Shown in pieces: positions 1 to 15,489 of a DNA stretch of 64,000 nt (its first letter is position 1; each line of letters begins with the position of its first letter). Under the pieces are notes generated by a model. The model saw only the letters and a list, made by a program, of their open reading frames with translations, searched no databases and was not told the DNA's origin. A program made the position numbers and the translations under genes. The DNA comes from Gymnogyps californianus (lineage: Eukaryota; Chordata; Aves; Accipitriformes; Cathartidae): NCBI RefSeq assembly GCF_018139145.2, contig NC_059479.1, forward strand, positions 496,001-560,000, given 5' to 3'.

Positions 1-3000
1 TTCAGATGAACTAAATTGTCTTGTTCTTTCCTATGATAACAAATGTCTGTCTACTAGAACACTTTTTGTCCTCATTACCATGGTGCCTTTGTGCCTACCT
101 GAGGAGACAAACACCCCTGGTGTCCTTCTGGCCTTTCCACTCAGGTTCTGCACAGCAGGGGATTCCTGTTTCCCTGTAAATCCCCGTCAGGGGTGTGTTA
201 GGCTCTTCATACGCACTGCTTGCCTGAAGTCCTCAAACCATTGTGCTTGCTGGGGTGCTGTTATCAGTGTTGTGCAGCTAAATAAACTTAGGGCTTTACC
301 CTGCCCAGGGCTCTGGGCATGTCTGGGGAGCGGGGGAGCAATCCTGACCTCGGTGCTTTGCCGTAGGTCAGGTACCAGGAGGAGCTTGTCCTGATCCCCT
401 GCCCTGTGCCTCTGCTGATGCGGATGCCATCATCGCCCCACTCGCTCTTCCCCTGGGGCTGTCGCTGATGTCCAGCTGGCATGTCTCACCCTGGACTGCT
501 GGACACTTTAAAATCTGGCGTTTAAAATGCAAAAAGCTCTATTTTTGTTCCCTGTATGAAAAAGTTGTTTGGTTTTTTTAAAAAAAGTTAGAGAAGTAAA
601 ACTTTGGCATTTATGTTTAAAGAAAGCGTAAATCACTTCAAATCTGAATCATGAAAGCTTTCCTCTTTTTTCTGAAAGCGTGCACAGTTTTCTCAAGCAA
701 CTGTTTCTGCTATTTCTAGAAATATTAAGTGAAAAACAAACTTCTGCCTCTGGATAAAGAAAAATTCTAACTATAAAATTTTTCTGTGAATTCTTTACCT
801 GCCTTAAAACCAAGCCAACGCACAGCAACAGAGAAAAGCCCGCAAAGGCACTGTTTTTAAAGGAAAGCCTTTGCGTGTGCCCTTTAGCAGACTCTTACTT
901 TCATCTTTTGGCTTGGAGATCAGAGGCCATTGGGTGTGTAATAGCCTGCCAGGGCTCAGGCCAGGAGGGGACGGCAGAGAGTGGTCGGGGTGATGGAGCA
1001 CTTGGGGGGTCCCTGGCCGTGTCCTGCCGGGCTCGCAAAGCTTCACCAGCGCTTTCCACGCAGCAAAGACCTCAGGCACTTGATGTGGGATCCACCTCGC
1101 TAACGTGCTGGAGGCGGCACCGCACCCCGCCACCGGCCGGTACCTCTGCGGGTGCCTTTGCACAACGGCGACTGGACCCGTCCGTGCTGCTTGTGGACCT
1201 GGTGGTTTCAGCATCCTCTGCTAGGGGTGAAGATCACCATCTGTGACCACTGCACCCAGCAAAAGAAGGGATCCCAGGGGTTTCTGCTGCTCCTCTGCTG
1301 GAGGCTTTTTGCCAGTTTCCCCCAAATCCCTGGGATAGTTCAGAGACACAGTGAGTTAAGGAAGGAGCTGAAGGGGATAAGAGAGAAGAGTACGTGAAGC
1401 CAGGATGACAGCTGTCAGTCACACAAGGCTTTCAAAATGTTTTATGAAAAAGACTAGTTTCACAGGAGATCTGGCCAGCAAAAGGAGTTGCCAATTGCCA
1501 TGGAAAAATAAAATTTTTTTAGCTTAAAATACAAACTAGCACTATCAATCTTAAACTGAAAAAAATCTTGCGTGAAAAATATTTTCCAGCACCAACTTAA
1601 TAATTCTTATTTTATAATATTTTCCTATTGCAGACAACTGACTTTCTGCTTGAAAATTTTTTGTATAGGAATCTTCTGCTGTTCTTGGCAAAGAGCTTAC
1701 TTGTGTATTTCTTTCATTAGGACACAGACATCAAAGAGGGTGAACAAAAATGAGCCATTACTTTTCCTTCTTGTCCCCGCTCTGACTACCTGTGCTTAGG
1801 CTTCCTTCCAGGTCTCTGTGGTTTGGACCACCTGTAGGCTCATGTCCCCAACCTCATCAATCTTAGTTTAAAGGTTTCCTCATGAAGTTAGCAAGTCTGT
1901 GATGAAAGAAACTCTTCCCCCTGCTTCGGATGGACCTTGTTCCTGCTCAGCAGTTCTCTTCCCCTGGAAAATCTTTTCCTCCGGGGCTGCCTGTGCAACC
2001 AGGCAGGTGCTTGCCCCGTTTTCCTCTGTAGCCTATACAATTTTAAAGGCTTTGGATACACTGCAATTTGGCTTTATTAATTTTAAAACATTCAAACTTT
2101 ATTTTAATGCCTTTGCTAATGAGCGTGCCAGCCTAATAACAGTGTGATCTCCTTTTACTTCTTCAGTGAGCATTTGGTAATACAATGCGGGCCACAGAAA
2201 AAAGAAGGATCTGGAAGGTGAAATGCAGAAACAATGGGAAGAAAGAATTGTAAGACTGTAAGAATGGTGGTGTTTTTCTAGGCCCGGTGAAGTTCTTGGT
2301 AGGATTCCCATGGCCTTTTATTACTTGATTGTTAAAGCCTATTGAAACAAATCTCAATGAGCTCTGATCAGGGCCTTAAAAATCCTTCCAAAACTTTTCC
2401 CGGGGCTATGGGATCAGGGAAGAGGATTCACCTTCCCATGAGTGTCAGTAGGCGTCAGATGCTTCATTTTCAGCAAGGCATGCTAGAGTAATTCCCTTGG
2501 TGAACGTGCTCTGGGGCCTTTTCAGGGAGAGATGCTGCAGCAGTATCTCACCATCATGTAAGGTTTATAACTGAAATCCTTTCTCTGCTGATAGTGGTGG
2601 AACATAAGCCAAGGGAAGATTTACTTTCTCTTGTCAATATATTTTACCAATTTGCCAATCATTAAATTCTAGTATGAAGTCAATGGTTTGAAGCAACAGT
2701 AAGTGGTGCCAGGAGCAGTGTTGTCCATGGGATCCTCAAACTTCTGAGCAAATGGGCAAGTCTACAAGATCAGCACTGACTGTGACTCTCTTAAACCTGG
2801 CCTAGCTCCTCAAATGACTAATCTCCAAACAAGACTCCAGTATAGGAATGGGTATCACTAGAGGAGAATGGGTTCAAGAAGTTTGGAGAGCCTCCTGGGA
2901 AGGCAGAAAAAGGGGTTTCCAGAAAGATGGATTTCACCTGGAATAGTTAAGAGTTTAAAAAACTGTTCCAGATAAGCATATGCTTTAGCTTGTCTGAGCT

Positions 3001-3300
3001 GAGCCAACATTAGGGTGGCATGAAGCCTGTGAGGAATAAATAGAAATGATGCTGTGAGCACGCAATCAGCTACAAGCCATGAGCATTCCTCTGCTACCGC
3101 ATCATAACAGGAGCAGAGCATCTGGGCAGCGTCGTTCTTGAAAAGGCCTAGCATCTGCCAGAACGGGCAAAAAAATCGCTTCATGAATCCTTTTAAACCA
3201 GGAGTGAATCCCTCCCTGTGCTCTGAATCAAATGTGAAGCAACATCAGTCTCTAGTTCCACAGTGTCAGAGAGTGTGGTTCCCCCTTCACCCTTGAAAAT

Positions 3301-3340
3301 GTGTGTATATATATGTATGTATATGTACGCAAATATACAA
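3301..3340. repeat. TA/TG-rich simple repeat
   Basis: Alternating purine-pyrimidine tract made of gtgtgtatatatatgtatgt-type units. It is an ordinary imperfect microsatellite. Confidence 0.8.
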
Positions 3341-6300
3341 GCTTTATTTGAAATGTAATCCCCTTCATAGATACTGAATGTGAAGGGCAGACCTTTTCTA
3401 TCTTCACAGAAACTAGTGGAATTAGACCACAAATAAATTTGGTCTGAGATCTTAGGAGATTGGATCACCTCTTGGCAGTTGTTGCAGCCACCACCCTTCC
3501 ATGATGCCTTGCAAGGCAGAATAAACATTCACTGCACTGGTATTTCTGGGATGGTTTTTTCTGCTCAGTCAGAACCAGAGGCTCTTTGCTGGTATCACCA
3601 CGTTTACTTTAGGGATAATCACAGATTCTCTCAGTTTCTAGAAACTGAGATACAAAATCCAAACCATGTGCAAGGAACTTGTTTCTTAGCAGCTTCGTCT
3701 ACTGTCGTGGTCTGTTCACTGATGTTCCTCCTCAGTAAATCACAGCTTGCAGAGAACAATAGAGGCACAGACTCATGGCCAAACTGAGGAGCTCATTTAA
3801 GTAGTGGAGGAGTTAAATACTGGTGAGACAGCGACAGTAAATGGAAATAAGCATAGCTCATATAAAAACTTAACGGTTGCATGGCAATCGGGAAGATGCT
3901 GTCAGATGAGGCAGCCGGAGCCTGCTCTACCCAGGCTCTGAACCGCTCACGTTTTGGCACAGGACCTTTCCCACTCCTTTTTCCCAAGCCAGGCAAAACT
4001 TTGACAGGCATAAGTTTAGTTGTTTTCTAATATTTTTAGGTCTGGAAGCCTTGCAAGCTACTTCCCATCACTTGAGGTGACTTTGCCTTAATGGCACCAA
4101 CTTCCCCACGTGTCTGGTGGGACCAGATCTTTTCTGTTTCCTTCTCCCTCTTTCTTCTTTTCTCTTCTGGTGATGCTGAACTAGTCATCCCAGGAATAAA
4201 GCTGTCAGGGGAGGAGGGTGCAATGTTCCTTTGCAGTGATTAATGGGCCGTGTACTTGGAGCTAAGAAGTGAGATGAGTCTTTAAAATAACATTCATCAA
4301 AGGGAAGAGCTTGTTGGTTGCTAATTTATGAGGGAGAGTCACTACCCTCCCGCTGTAGGCTGATAATCCGGAACTGACTCACTGACTAAAATTGTTTAAA
4401 CCATCATATTCCTGAAGTATTACATTTCAGATCAAGGCTTAAAGGGCCAGGAGCGTTACTGGCTGACACTCTTATGCATGTGTCACCATCCATCTTGAGG
4501 GAATACTGCAGCAGCAGGAGCAACCTCAAAAAGCTCTAGCCATCGAACATGCCTCTCTAGTTGCTCCTTATAACCCCAGCTTCCTCTGTTTTCCCATGAA
4601 AGCCATGCGCTTTGGAAAGAGGCAGCATGCTTAGGAAGCTGGTGATTTGGGTAGGACACGGAAAAGAGATTCTTCCTACCAGTGTCTTGAGGGGCTTGGT
4701 CAGGCAAGCTCTCACAAGGCATACCAGATCAGGCAGAATTGGAGTGATCCTCACAGCTATGCTTGTACCAAAACTGTGTAATTAAATCACTTAACCAGCA
4801 AGGGGGGGAAGCCTTCTTTCTCGGTGGGAAAAATCTCCTCCTGAGCCGGAGGGGACTTTGCCCTGTGTACCTCCCCTCCTTGGAGAACACCCTTGCCTCC
4901 AGCAGACGCCCACACGGAAAGACTGTGTTTGAAACACAGGCCTTCCTCTGGAAGGCTGTTCTACTTTGTACCTATGTGGAAATGAAAAATCATCTAAAAA
5001 AAGAATTAGTTACTCTGCAGTCTAATAGAGAACTAATCAACTCATTTTGCACCACGATCTCCGAAGTCGGAAGAGATGCCTCGGCTGCAAGCTGATGGGG
5101 CTGAGCAGACATCCACAGCCCCGTGAGCATCCCCACTGGAGGCAGTGTATCGCCTCTGCTCCCTGAGGGACACGGGGAGCAATAAAAAATACAGGATCTC
5201 GCACAGGGACGTGCATGGTGCCACATGCCTGGGACCTTGGCAAGGATAAAAACTTGTTTAAAAACTTCATTGCTCTTCTAAACGCAGCTCCAGAGTCCCG
5301 ATTCTGGTTGTCCCAGTTTAGTGGCCGGGCACTTACCCAGGAAGAGAGAGACCTGGCAAGTTCAGCAGTGATAAGCATCCATGTTTGATAAAACGGGATA
5401 CTGAACTCGGCCACGCATCCAGCTTTCAGTCTCTTACATCCTCGGGCACAACCAACCTCAGGAAAGACGGACAGAAGGAAAGAACGGGGTTTCCAAGCAG
5501 GGCAATGCTTGTCCGCTGGCGCAGCCCCATGCTGGCACACCGGCAGGTCTGTGTCCCTGCTGTGCCCCTGGCTGTGTGCCCCTGGGACCCCTGGCAGCTG
5601 GGGGGCTGGCAGCGGGGCTGGGCTGGTGGTCCAGGTGAGTGCCATTGTTCAAACATGAACAAATCTTAGTAAAGCAGTCAAAGAATGATCAGAAAAGCCT
5701 TTTTTCTTGGAGTCTTACTCAGTTTTCTGCAAATTGCTTAACAAAAACTAAAGCATTTGAAAACGGTGCCAAAACTACTATGAGTTATATGTTTGGGTTT
5801 CTTGATACCCTGGGAATGGAAGCCTGCTGCAACCCAGTTCTGCTATTACTAATGCTATTGTAACTTTCAGCTCTTCATGTGGAAAAAACATTTTGTGTCT
5901 TAACTACTTCCCCTTGCCCTGGTCATGGCCCTAGTCATGCATGAGTCCTACATAGTGGAGAAGTCTCATTAATTGTGCTCAGCCTTCAGCAATCGGTCAA
6001 TCGATGAACATGATTTTTATGGCACAGGGGTTTTTTGGTGGTAAAGTCATACCTCAGGCTACAAGAAAACTCTTTTAATGGACACATTTCTTGGAAAGCT
6101 AAACACATACCCAAAAGACCAGGAAAAATGCAGTAGAGAAATAAAATCCCCTCTAAAACAAGAAGAGAGAGAAATACAAAAGGAAAATTAAGTGTCTTGG
6201 TTGTACAGTGAGATAATTTTCCCCTCTCAACTCTCAATAAATATCTGAGGCATTAGTAACAGGAAAATGTGTCCCCTAAACTGCTGCGCACGCTCTGCTT

Positions 6301-9300
6301 TGTCTTTTGGCTGTATTTGAGGAGTGCAGCATCCTGTGTGAGTGCAACAAAATCAATCTTCGGTACAAACAGTTTTTCATAGTAATTGCACTTCACTAAC
6401 TGAGCTTGTCCAGAACTTCAAAAATACCTTTCCTGACACCTCCCCAAGCTGAGATGTAGTTTTTGGCAATCCAGGCTTCTGCCGGCCGAGATATGAGCTT
6501 CCAGTACATGTAGCATTAAAAAAGGATGCCCAGCGATTGCCGAGGAGAGCGCTTGTTTTGATCCAGTGTCAAGTATTGTCAGCACGTTTGCTGCGGCTCA
6601 GCCCTGTGACAGCTGGGAACCAGCTAACTGCTCCTGTCTGTCAGACATGTCACTCGGCAAAAATAAAAACAGCTGAGAAAGCCCTGCCTTCTGGGAAACC
6701 AGAGATACCCTCTCCGTGTGTCAGAGCTGTGACTGTGTCAGGGAGCGACGTTATCGTTTCGCCTTGGCGTGATGTGCAGGGTTCATACCGGCGTGCTCCC
6801 ACGGACCCGGCAAACCCTTGCCAAAGGCAGAGCCGTGCGGTGCCCGTGGTGCGTGGCGGCAGTGCCTGGGCTGTCCGGTGCTGCCGCAGCAGCAGCCAGC
6901 CCTACTGCAAAGACCAGCAACTGGCCCCGGGAGATGGATGGAGCACGCTCTCGCTGCGAAGGGGCACCGTGTCATCTTCAGGCTGAAGAAAGGGGGCACT
7001 GAATGCAGAAGCTGTGAAGGCACACTGCTGCCGGCCTGCTGGATGGAGGAGGAAGGGAAGGCAGACTTTCCTTGTTCTAATGCCTGGCCAACCCCAGTGT
7101 TTATTAAAAAGGTTATGTGGAATAAAACAGAAGAGAAGATGTGAGCAAAGTGCGACATAGGTATCTGTGCTGGCTACCAAAAAAGGATGCCTGGCACTCG
7201 GGATGCTGAGGAGAGGGATGGTTCAGAGACAGGACCTTTGAGCTCTTACTCCCATGTAAATACTGATTCTCACTCTTTGCCCTCAGCAAATCACTTCATT
7301 TCTCCACTCTCTCCTTTCCATAAAATGAGGTTAATGATAGCAATTTCTCTGCTTCACAGGAGGACTGCGTATGAATTAATATTTGCCAAATAATGAGAGA
7401 CATAAAAGACATGATATTAACGTGGAATAAAATTGCTGCAGAGGAAATGCAGTTTTAAAATTGTTGGGATCTCAGGAGTGAAATAGCTGGGCATGATGGG
7501 TCTAGACTGAGGAATACGAATTATTGCCAAAAAGATTTGGGAGTTCATGTGATCTGGACTGGAATGCCTATGGCTGACGCAGTGAGACCATGGGGTTTAA
7601 GGAGCAGGGCACTGGTTTTCTGCAGAGTACAGAAAAGTGTTAGTTCTGCCACTGGAAATGCAAAGGAGACCCCAAGTTAACAGCAAGGATCCTAGTGACG
7701 GGGTTTTTTATCTACCTTTTTGCATTGGCAAGTTAACATTAAACATCAGGATTTTAAGATAAACATTCCTAGCAGCAGATGAAAGCGATCTCCCTTGCTT
7801 TCTACCCTCCAGCTAACGTGGAAAGCCTGGTCCAACATTTATCCCCATACCAGCACTGGAGAGAGGAAGATAAATGAAGAATTCATATTGTTGGACTAGA
7901 TTCTGTGTTCATCAATAATTCCAAAGTAGTTCCTGAATTAGTCTATTACTAATAATCTATTTTCACCATAATTGGGAAGACAAGAAGTTCTGGCAGGCGG
8001 TGTGTGAGACATACAGGAGAAAATGATTAAAACAGAGCCAAAAATATCACCATGCTAGAGTCATGAGTCAGATCCTGACCTTTCAAATAAGCACCACAGA
8101 GAGACTGAGCTCATGTGGATGGGATCCCAGTGATCCAGGTGAGAGCAACAGGACAGCTCAGCATGGCCAACTTTTAATAGAGGGGGGAAACTGGGAAGGT
8201 CCCACAGACACCAGCATCTAAAGGGCACGAGGGGCTGGGGACAGCAGTGCTGCCCTTCAGATGGCTCTGGGTCTCCTGCAGCCTTCCCAAAGGAAAGGAT
8301 CGCCCCACGCTGTTGAGCTTCACTGTTTTACGTGGCAGTACTCCTGATCAGCTCCTTGTAAAGAACGTGCATCCCCTGGGTAATGCGATTATAAACAGTA
8401 ATAAATTCTAGCTTCCTCTTGATTAGCATTTTAAAAGCCCTTTAAGCTTGTGTCAAGCCACATTTGCTCAGGAAAGAGGATGACTGTAAACTCACTTCTT
8501 ATGAAATCCACAGTTCTTTGTGAAATGATGTGACTGCAAGACACACAATTTCAAAGGAAAAAGTGCCTGTTCTGAGACTCGCTATAGAACTCAAAAGCTG
8601 GCTCTGCAGTGACAGAGCCGCAGGCGGACCGTCCTGCAGGGCTGGGGGGAAGGCTCTGTGTCGTGGGTTTTAAAACACCAGGCTGCTGCTGGGGCAGGGG
8701 CAGGCACCGGTGCCGGCTGCTCGGATGCTGCTCGATGGTAGATGGAAAGAATAATTAGAAATTTGTCTCAATAGTTGGCTCCCAAGTCCAGAGTCGCTCA
8801 CCTTCCCTTGGGTCTGTGGGTGTTTGACCGTGGATGTTTCATGGGATCACGGGCAGAATTTTCTCTCTCCCAAGAACAAATTACTCAGCCAGATAAAACA
8901 AGCAAAAGATGCCGGTTGTGCTGATTCATAAGGAAACAATTTCCCTTCTATTTTAGCACCATACCAGCAGGAAACTGCAGGGCGATTTGCCAGAGGGGCA
9001 TAGAGAATGAGAACAGGTACAGATCACCCAGTATTTGCTGGGTGTCTGGTAATTCCTTCACAGCCTTAAAATCTGTGAGTAGGTTTATGCTGCACAATAT
9101 GGTGTAGAATAAAGAGCTTCATGCTCATCTTTAGTAAGCTTCAATACCAGGAGGACCATAAATAAAGCAGCCTGGAGCTCAGTGGAGTCTAATTTACATC
9201 GCTGGAAAACGGTACCTGAAGGGAAGCAAATCCCCATGGTGCTCCCTGCTGCGTCGGCTACGCTGGGGTTTGTGCATGAGCTGTTGGGTAGTTAATAAAC

Positions 9301-12300
9301 CTTCCCTGCAGGGGTGATTTCTGCCCCTGCCTCCCACACTTGCTGGCAAACAGGGCAGATCTCCCAGGGGAATCAGGCCTCTGAGCGGCTTTTTTTGGCA
9401 CCCAGGCCCTGGAGGTTCATGGAAGGGTTGAGGCTGCGTCCTGGCTCTGCGGGCGGAGGAGCCTGGCGTGTGTGCGGTCAGGAGAAACACCGTGAGATGG
9501 AGGGAGTCTTCCTCGGCTGCGGACGGCCAGGGCTGATGGGCTGTGGGGAGGCAGAGCGGGGTCTGGTTGTGCTTGACGTGTGTTTCTGGCTTCCTCCTGT
9601 TTGGTATCCACACCTTGCGAGTGGCTCCGGTCTTCACAGAGATGCAGCCAAAGTTTTGGTTCCCGCATCTTGAAGCACTTAAGAGTTTCGGTAGGAGTTC
9701 AGACTTCACTTTGCAACTAAAAGCCTTATTTGCTACCCACAGAAGTATAATTGCCTATTCTTGTCTGCTTTTCAAAGTCATGAAGTGGTTTCTCCTTCCT
9801 GTGAATCTTTCCATAATACCTCTCTCCTTTGTTGTTGGTGAGGCCGTTGCACAACTCTAGTTTCTCTGAGCTGTAGTACTGTGAGAATTCAGTGGCATCA
9901 GATTATCCTGCAGCAGCTGAAACGGCTCTTTTCGCCTCTGCTAGCCTCGCTCGTTATCCAAATAGATGATCTGCAGTGCCCAGAAAGATGTGATTTTGTG
10001 ATGCTTGGAAATGCTGCTTCAGAACTCATGAAAATTCAGCCCTTCACGTTTTACCCCCGGCTCCCCGTGGTGGGGAGGAAGCACCCTGGCCACTGGGACC
10101 TGCTCTTTGTGTCCAGAGCCTCTGCCTCGGGCTTTAAACAGCAGCCACTCCGATAAGCCTGTTTGGTTCAGGAGAAGATGACAACAGATTCTTTAAACAG
10201 AGCAAGCAAATTTGCTTTCTCTGAGAATTAAGTAGACTCTAAACTGCTTCTCCACTTAACAGCTCCAAAACGTGGTTTTTTTCCCCTTTATCTGTACTTG
10301 TTATTCTTTCTCTGGGCTGCTGCGTGGCCGGGAGCGCCGTGATGCACTGAGTTAGATCGTCTGTTTCCTGTTTTCTCCCACGTCAGGACCATACTATTTT
10401 GAGCGGAGGATAGCAGAACGTCGTGGCTTGGTCAGATGACGGGAGATAACACAGGGCAGGGCAGCAGAGAACCATTGGAAGGGAAAGGAATTATTTAGAC
10501 ATCACTAAAAGAGCAAAATGAAAGACATCTGCTGTCTAACTGAGTAATCCAGCATTAAAGATGTTGATCTGTGTTAAAAAAAAAAAAATTCAATATAATT
10601 GTATGTTGATATTTCTTTTCTTGTTTCTGCGATGATGCTCGCTTCAGTAGAGAAATAGCCTGCAAATAGAGGTACACATTTAACAATTTGTTGCAATCCA
10701 TTACCTACAGCCCTAAAAGACAATTAAATTCTCAGGAAATATCCTGCTTTTTAGCACCCTTTAAAGGAAATGATATATGGTCTGCAATCTTGAAAGGCAT
10801 CTTGATGAATACACAGATTGGCTCATCTGCAGTTACCTTCACTTTTGACTTTTGAGGTCATGGTCATCAATGTCTGTGTGTAGTTTTTAATGCTGAGAGC
10901 GCGTTAAAAGCAAAGCATGTGCTCAGATATGGAAACACAAAACCATGGGGATTGGGTTATGTTTAAGGGCACGAAGCAAACGAGACTGAGCTTGAAGGAA
11001 AGGACGGAAGGAGCAGCACACCCCATCACCAGCGAGCGTTCCTCCTCCCTTCCTGCATCCCGTCTGTTCAGGAGGTCAGCATCACTAACAATGCCCGTTC
11101 GGTCATCCTTGCAAACTTCTCATACATTTTTATAAATTTTTCAAGAAAACTTCCTGGTTTCAGAAGAAATGGACAGTCCTTTTATACGGCTCAAGGCAGA
11201 AGAGTGTAAGAACGGGGTTGGTGTTTTTCTGGCATCTAAACGAAACAAATCCTCAGGCTATCTGGGAACGTTCCCAGGAAATCTCTGTTCTGCCCCAGTG
11301 ATAAGCTGCCTAAGCGTCTAGGCTTTACTTGCAGCAACTCCAAAAGCACTTTCACAGCCTGTGAAGAGCTGCCCCGTGTCTTCTGGTTCCCTTTTATGTT
11401 TGATGCTTGTCAGAGTTCAGATTAGTATTAATTGCTGAGCCCTGTAGAAAAGGGAGTGTTTTGATGCAGCCTGTAAAAGGAGGTCTCTCGTATTTCAAAG
11501 CATTTGAGAAACAGGCAAACGAACGCAGACAACAGCATCAAAGCCAACATTATATTCTTCTGGCATAGCGTACAGCATTTGGTAGAGGAAGCGGATTTCA
11601 TACGATAGTCGTGTTTCTGGAGGAGCATACAAAGCCGCTTAGCGTTTCCCAGCTCCAGGAGCCGCCTGTTCACACCCTCCGAGCTCAGTCGCTCACCACG
11701 AGCGGCTCCAGCAGCGCGGGGCGCAGGGAGGGACCAGACCCGGGCCAGGCAGCGCGAGCTGCCTCAGCCCGGCATCGGGGGAACTGGGAAATGCTTGCCA
11801 AGGGCTTGGGCTGACGTTTTCTTGAAATGAGTTGAAGGCTCTTTGAAGTACTATCACACTTAACAGCTTTTCGTTTTAATGCATTGACTTCTAGAAAGGA
11901 GGCATGAGCTAACATGGAGAAAACCCATTCTTTAATCTAGATTTGAAGTTCTGAATATTCATTGTTTATCTCCAGACCACCCCGGCATCTCCAGGATGGC
12001 ATCCAGTACTGAGAGCTTGATTGATTCAAAGCTTTTATTAGAAAACCAGGTACTTTTGAATAAAAATGCCTATGTAAGAAATTTGAATGTCATCCAGTAG
12101 AAAGACTCCGTCATGCCCTGGCAGCTCATCTCCAGAAAGCAACTGCATATTGATAAAGCGCTCATTAAATAAACATTATCCAGTCCTGGTGGAGAAGAAA
12201 CAGAAGGCCTGATGGAGAAATAGTACCGGACTGCGCAAATGAAGACTATCATAAAACAGACACGTAAGCAGCAAGGATTCACGTTGCACAAGAAATCCTC

Positions 12301-15300
12301 GCTCTGGCATATACTGATTGCCGCGTCTCTGGCTTCGCAGCCTTAGCAAGCGCTCTACCAAGGCACCTTCCTGTGGCTGTAACGGCAGATGAGTCTGAAA
12401 TAATTCCAAGCTCGGGGAGGATGCTGCGCTCTGAAGCTGCGGTGCTTTGCTGCAGGAACCTGCCGGCTGCTGCTAACCCAGCTCCTGCCGAACAGCCGCT
12501 GCTGGAGCACAGCTGGTTCTGCCGAGCAGAAGCCACCTGAGGACCTGTGGCATGGTTTAAGTTATAGGATGCTACTATTTTGCTGTTCCTATTTCCCCGT
12601 GCATACGCACACAGCTTTTTCTTTCTTTTTTGAGTCCTCTTTTCAAACGTGTTGTCAGCATGTATGATCCCAATCATATACTAAGGAGAGAAGAGAGAAA
12701 ATTGCTTGCTGAGCAGCATGGCAGAAGAATCTCACTGCTTAAGGTCTTCACCCTCCTTACCACGGCAGCGAAGGTACTCAGGTGGCTTTGTAAGTCGCTT
12801 CCATCGCTTCATTGCAGTCCTGACTGACTGGAGCAGAAAACACTGGCTGGTGTGATTAGGAGACGTGGAGATACAGCTGCCTCGAAAACTACCCTTAGCT
12901 TCAGCAAATCTTTTCGGACAATGAGCTGCTAGCACATGGGGAAGCTGTCAATTTATTAGCACCTGAACTGCAAGCAAAGCAGAATGTCGGCCTGTCTTTG
13001 TTCACAGCTCCCATGCAACTGTAACAGCCATTTCTGCGTCTTCTCCTCTTCCGAGCTAAACAAATATTGTTTCCTGAATCAGAATGTGAGGGCTTAGACT
13101 GCAAAAATAAGCAGGCAGCACCAGCCCTGAGGTGTATCTCTGCTCTCATATGAGGTCTCCGGTGTTGACAACAGATGCCTTTTTCATCACAGAAGGATTT
13201 TAGGGTTCAGGTCCACAAATCAGCTTAGGCTGGTCTAAGCTAACCATTCCTCCATCCCAGCCAGCCACATCAGTGACCAGGATCACTGACCGGCACTGTC
13301 TTTCTTCACTTAGATTATACCCTGTTCATTAGCACAAATGAACTGAACAGAAAGAGGAAAATTGCTCCCCAGGCCCAGCACTTGGCAATAAATTTTCTCT
13401 ACAAAAAGGAAATGCCTGTCTCTTCAGTTTTAAGTGTTCATATTCTTAAGCTAACAAAGGTTAAGCTAAAAGAGGTTCCTGGTATTCCTCCTCTGCAGCC
13501 ATTCATTTGCCTCTGGGAAAGGTTTGGCTTCTGTGCTTGCCAAGCTAATCAGTGAAACAGAAAAAACAGAACATTAATGTGCATTTAAATCCCAGGCACT
13601 CTAGTCACAAAAAAAGAAAAAAATGCTTGAAAGATATATCCACCTGATCCCCACGGCCACTCGATGGTAAGTGCCTTAATCTAGGGAGAGAGAAGCAGAA
13701 GGGACTTTTTCAATTTGAAGTTTCCTGACTGAGATACCAGCTAGGACAGGAAAAAAACTGAAAGAAAAATGGATAGGACCCAAGTTCCAGATTGGGTAAG
13801 CCCCAAATACACAAATTAATCCATCACCAGTGCAATTAAGCATCGCTGACATGAGCAGCGGGTTGCCAGGGAGGCTGATGAACAGACAATTGGGGCAGGC
13901 TTTCCAGAGGTCCTGGCGCTGGCCGTGGCGCCAAGGAGGATGGCGTTAAGCCGACCAAAGGCTTTGAAATCCTGCTCCGCACCTCCTCCTGGGAAAAGCC
14001 TTCAGCAGCAGCAGCGTTTCGCTTGGCGTCTGTATTTTTGCCCACCGGGAGACTCCTGCAATGTGCGGGTCTCCTTCTCTTTGACGTCGAATGCTTTGCA
14101 GCCTCGCGTCACGCGTTTCAGGGTTTCGGGCACGTGCTGGGTGCAGTGCGGCGTGCGGTGGGGAAGGAGCGGGCAGTCCCCTGTGAGCCTCCTCTCCCCA
14201 AACCCCGCTCCTCTCACCCACCCCAGGCGGTTTCTTGGAAAAGCCGTGCCGTAAGCAGCAGCAGACCTGTTGGGCCGTTAGTGCCTCCTCTCGTTAGCAG
14301 CTTGCTAACGTTACAAAATGGGTAACATTAAAAAAAGCAAGAAAGGGTTTCGTAATTTTTGCTCTCATATCTGGAAAGGGAGGAACCCCACAGGACGGTG
14401 ATTTAGATCAGTCCCTCGAGCAAGAAAGTTGAACAGAAGCGGGAAATCAGCATTCCTGAAACCTCTCCTTGTACCAGAGGTACCTCAGCTTCAGAGAGGG
14501 CTAACAGCCTCTCATCTGTTCTGACAGGTACCAAACAGCTGAACAAAGCTCCCCTAAAATCCCCTAAATCCGGAGGGAAACCTGAGAGTTTCAGGAATAG
14601 TTTGAAGCTTCATTTGAATCCAGTGGCAAGGAGAACATTTTCCACCTTGGCTGGGGAGGGGGTCCAACCCCTGCAGAAATCCCACAACCTGAAGGGTAAT
14701 AGCTGGGACGCAGCGTGCTGCTCCTGCCGCACGCCGGCCGTGGTGGCTGAGATGTGACCCCCACTGCCGGTGTGACAGCCTGGGAGGCTTTACTAGCTGT
14801 GCTCACTAATAATAGGTTATTTTGTCTCTTTTTTTTTTTTTTGTGAGAACCTAATTTTCTGCTTTCATAAAGTTGCATGTTTTTTCCTTAAGCTGAGTCA
14901 AGCAGGAATGTAGCAGAAGCTGGCAAATGCTTGGTATTTCCCTGGAGATAATAAACCCAAGGGGAGCGTGCGCAGGTAAATACCCAGGGTGTCCGGCCGG
15001 GCGGCAGCACCCGGGGCTGGGTTCTCTCCCTACGGATGCGCACCCATCACTGCACGTCCGGATCTCTCTGCGGGAGGAGGCTCCAGCGAGCGAAGGCGGA
15101 GTGAGGCTGGTGGTTCGAGACCAGAGAACCGTGAGCCGACAAGAGGTGGTACCCCTTCACGTATTTCCTTTCCGTTTTTGCTGACTCCTGCGCTTGTTCC
15201 CCAATCTCAGTTCCAGATGACTTAAGTTTAAAATCCAGAGCAGCAACGGTGCAAAATCGGCCCGAAGGTGCAGACGGCGGAGGAGCCTCGTGCCCGCACC

Positions 15301-15489
15301 GCTCCGAGGGCATAGCTCCGGCTGGCTCCTCGGGGAGGAGGAGAGGAAGGGACCGGCCAGTGCCTGACTTCATTCCCAGTTTAAGCTCTCTGGTTTCTTT
15401 TGGATACCTGAGCTTTTAAGAGACAACCTACAATAGGAAAAACTGCCTTTTAAGAATTTGTATTTATGCTTTTTTTTTTCTCCCCATAG

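Noticed and set aside
5037..5645. 202-codon - strand frame, and a + strand CAG|GTGAGT donor near 5634
   Set aside because: The translation has no recognisable domain or splice partner; a chance frame is the best explanation.
8655..8680. TGTCGTGGGTTTTAAAAC resembling the LTR edge
   Set aside because: Similarity ends after about 12 bases; the following LTR blocks are absent.
15100..15140. tRNA-like B box (GGTTCGAGACC)
   Set aside because: No matching A box or cloverleaf arms at the right spacing upstream.
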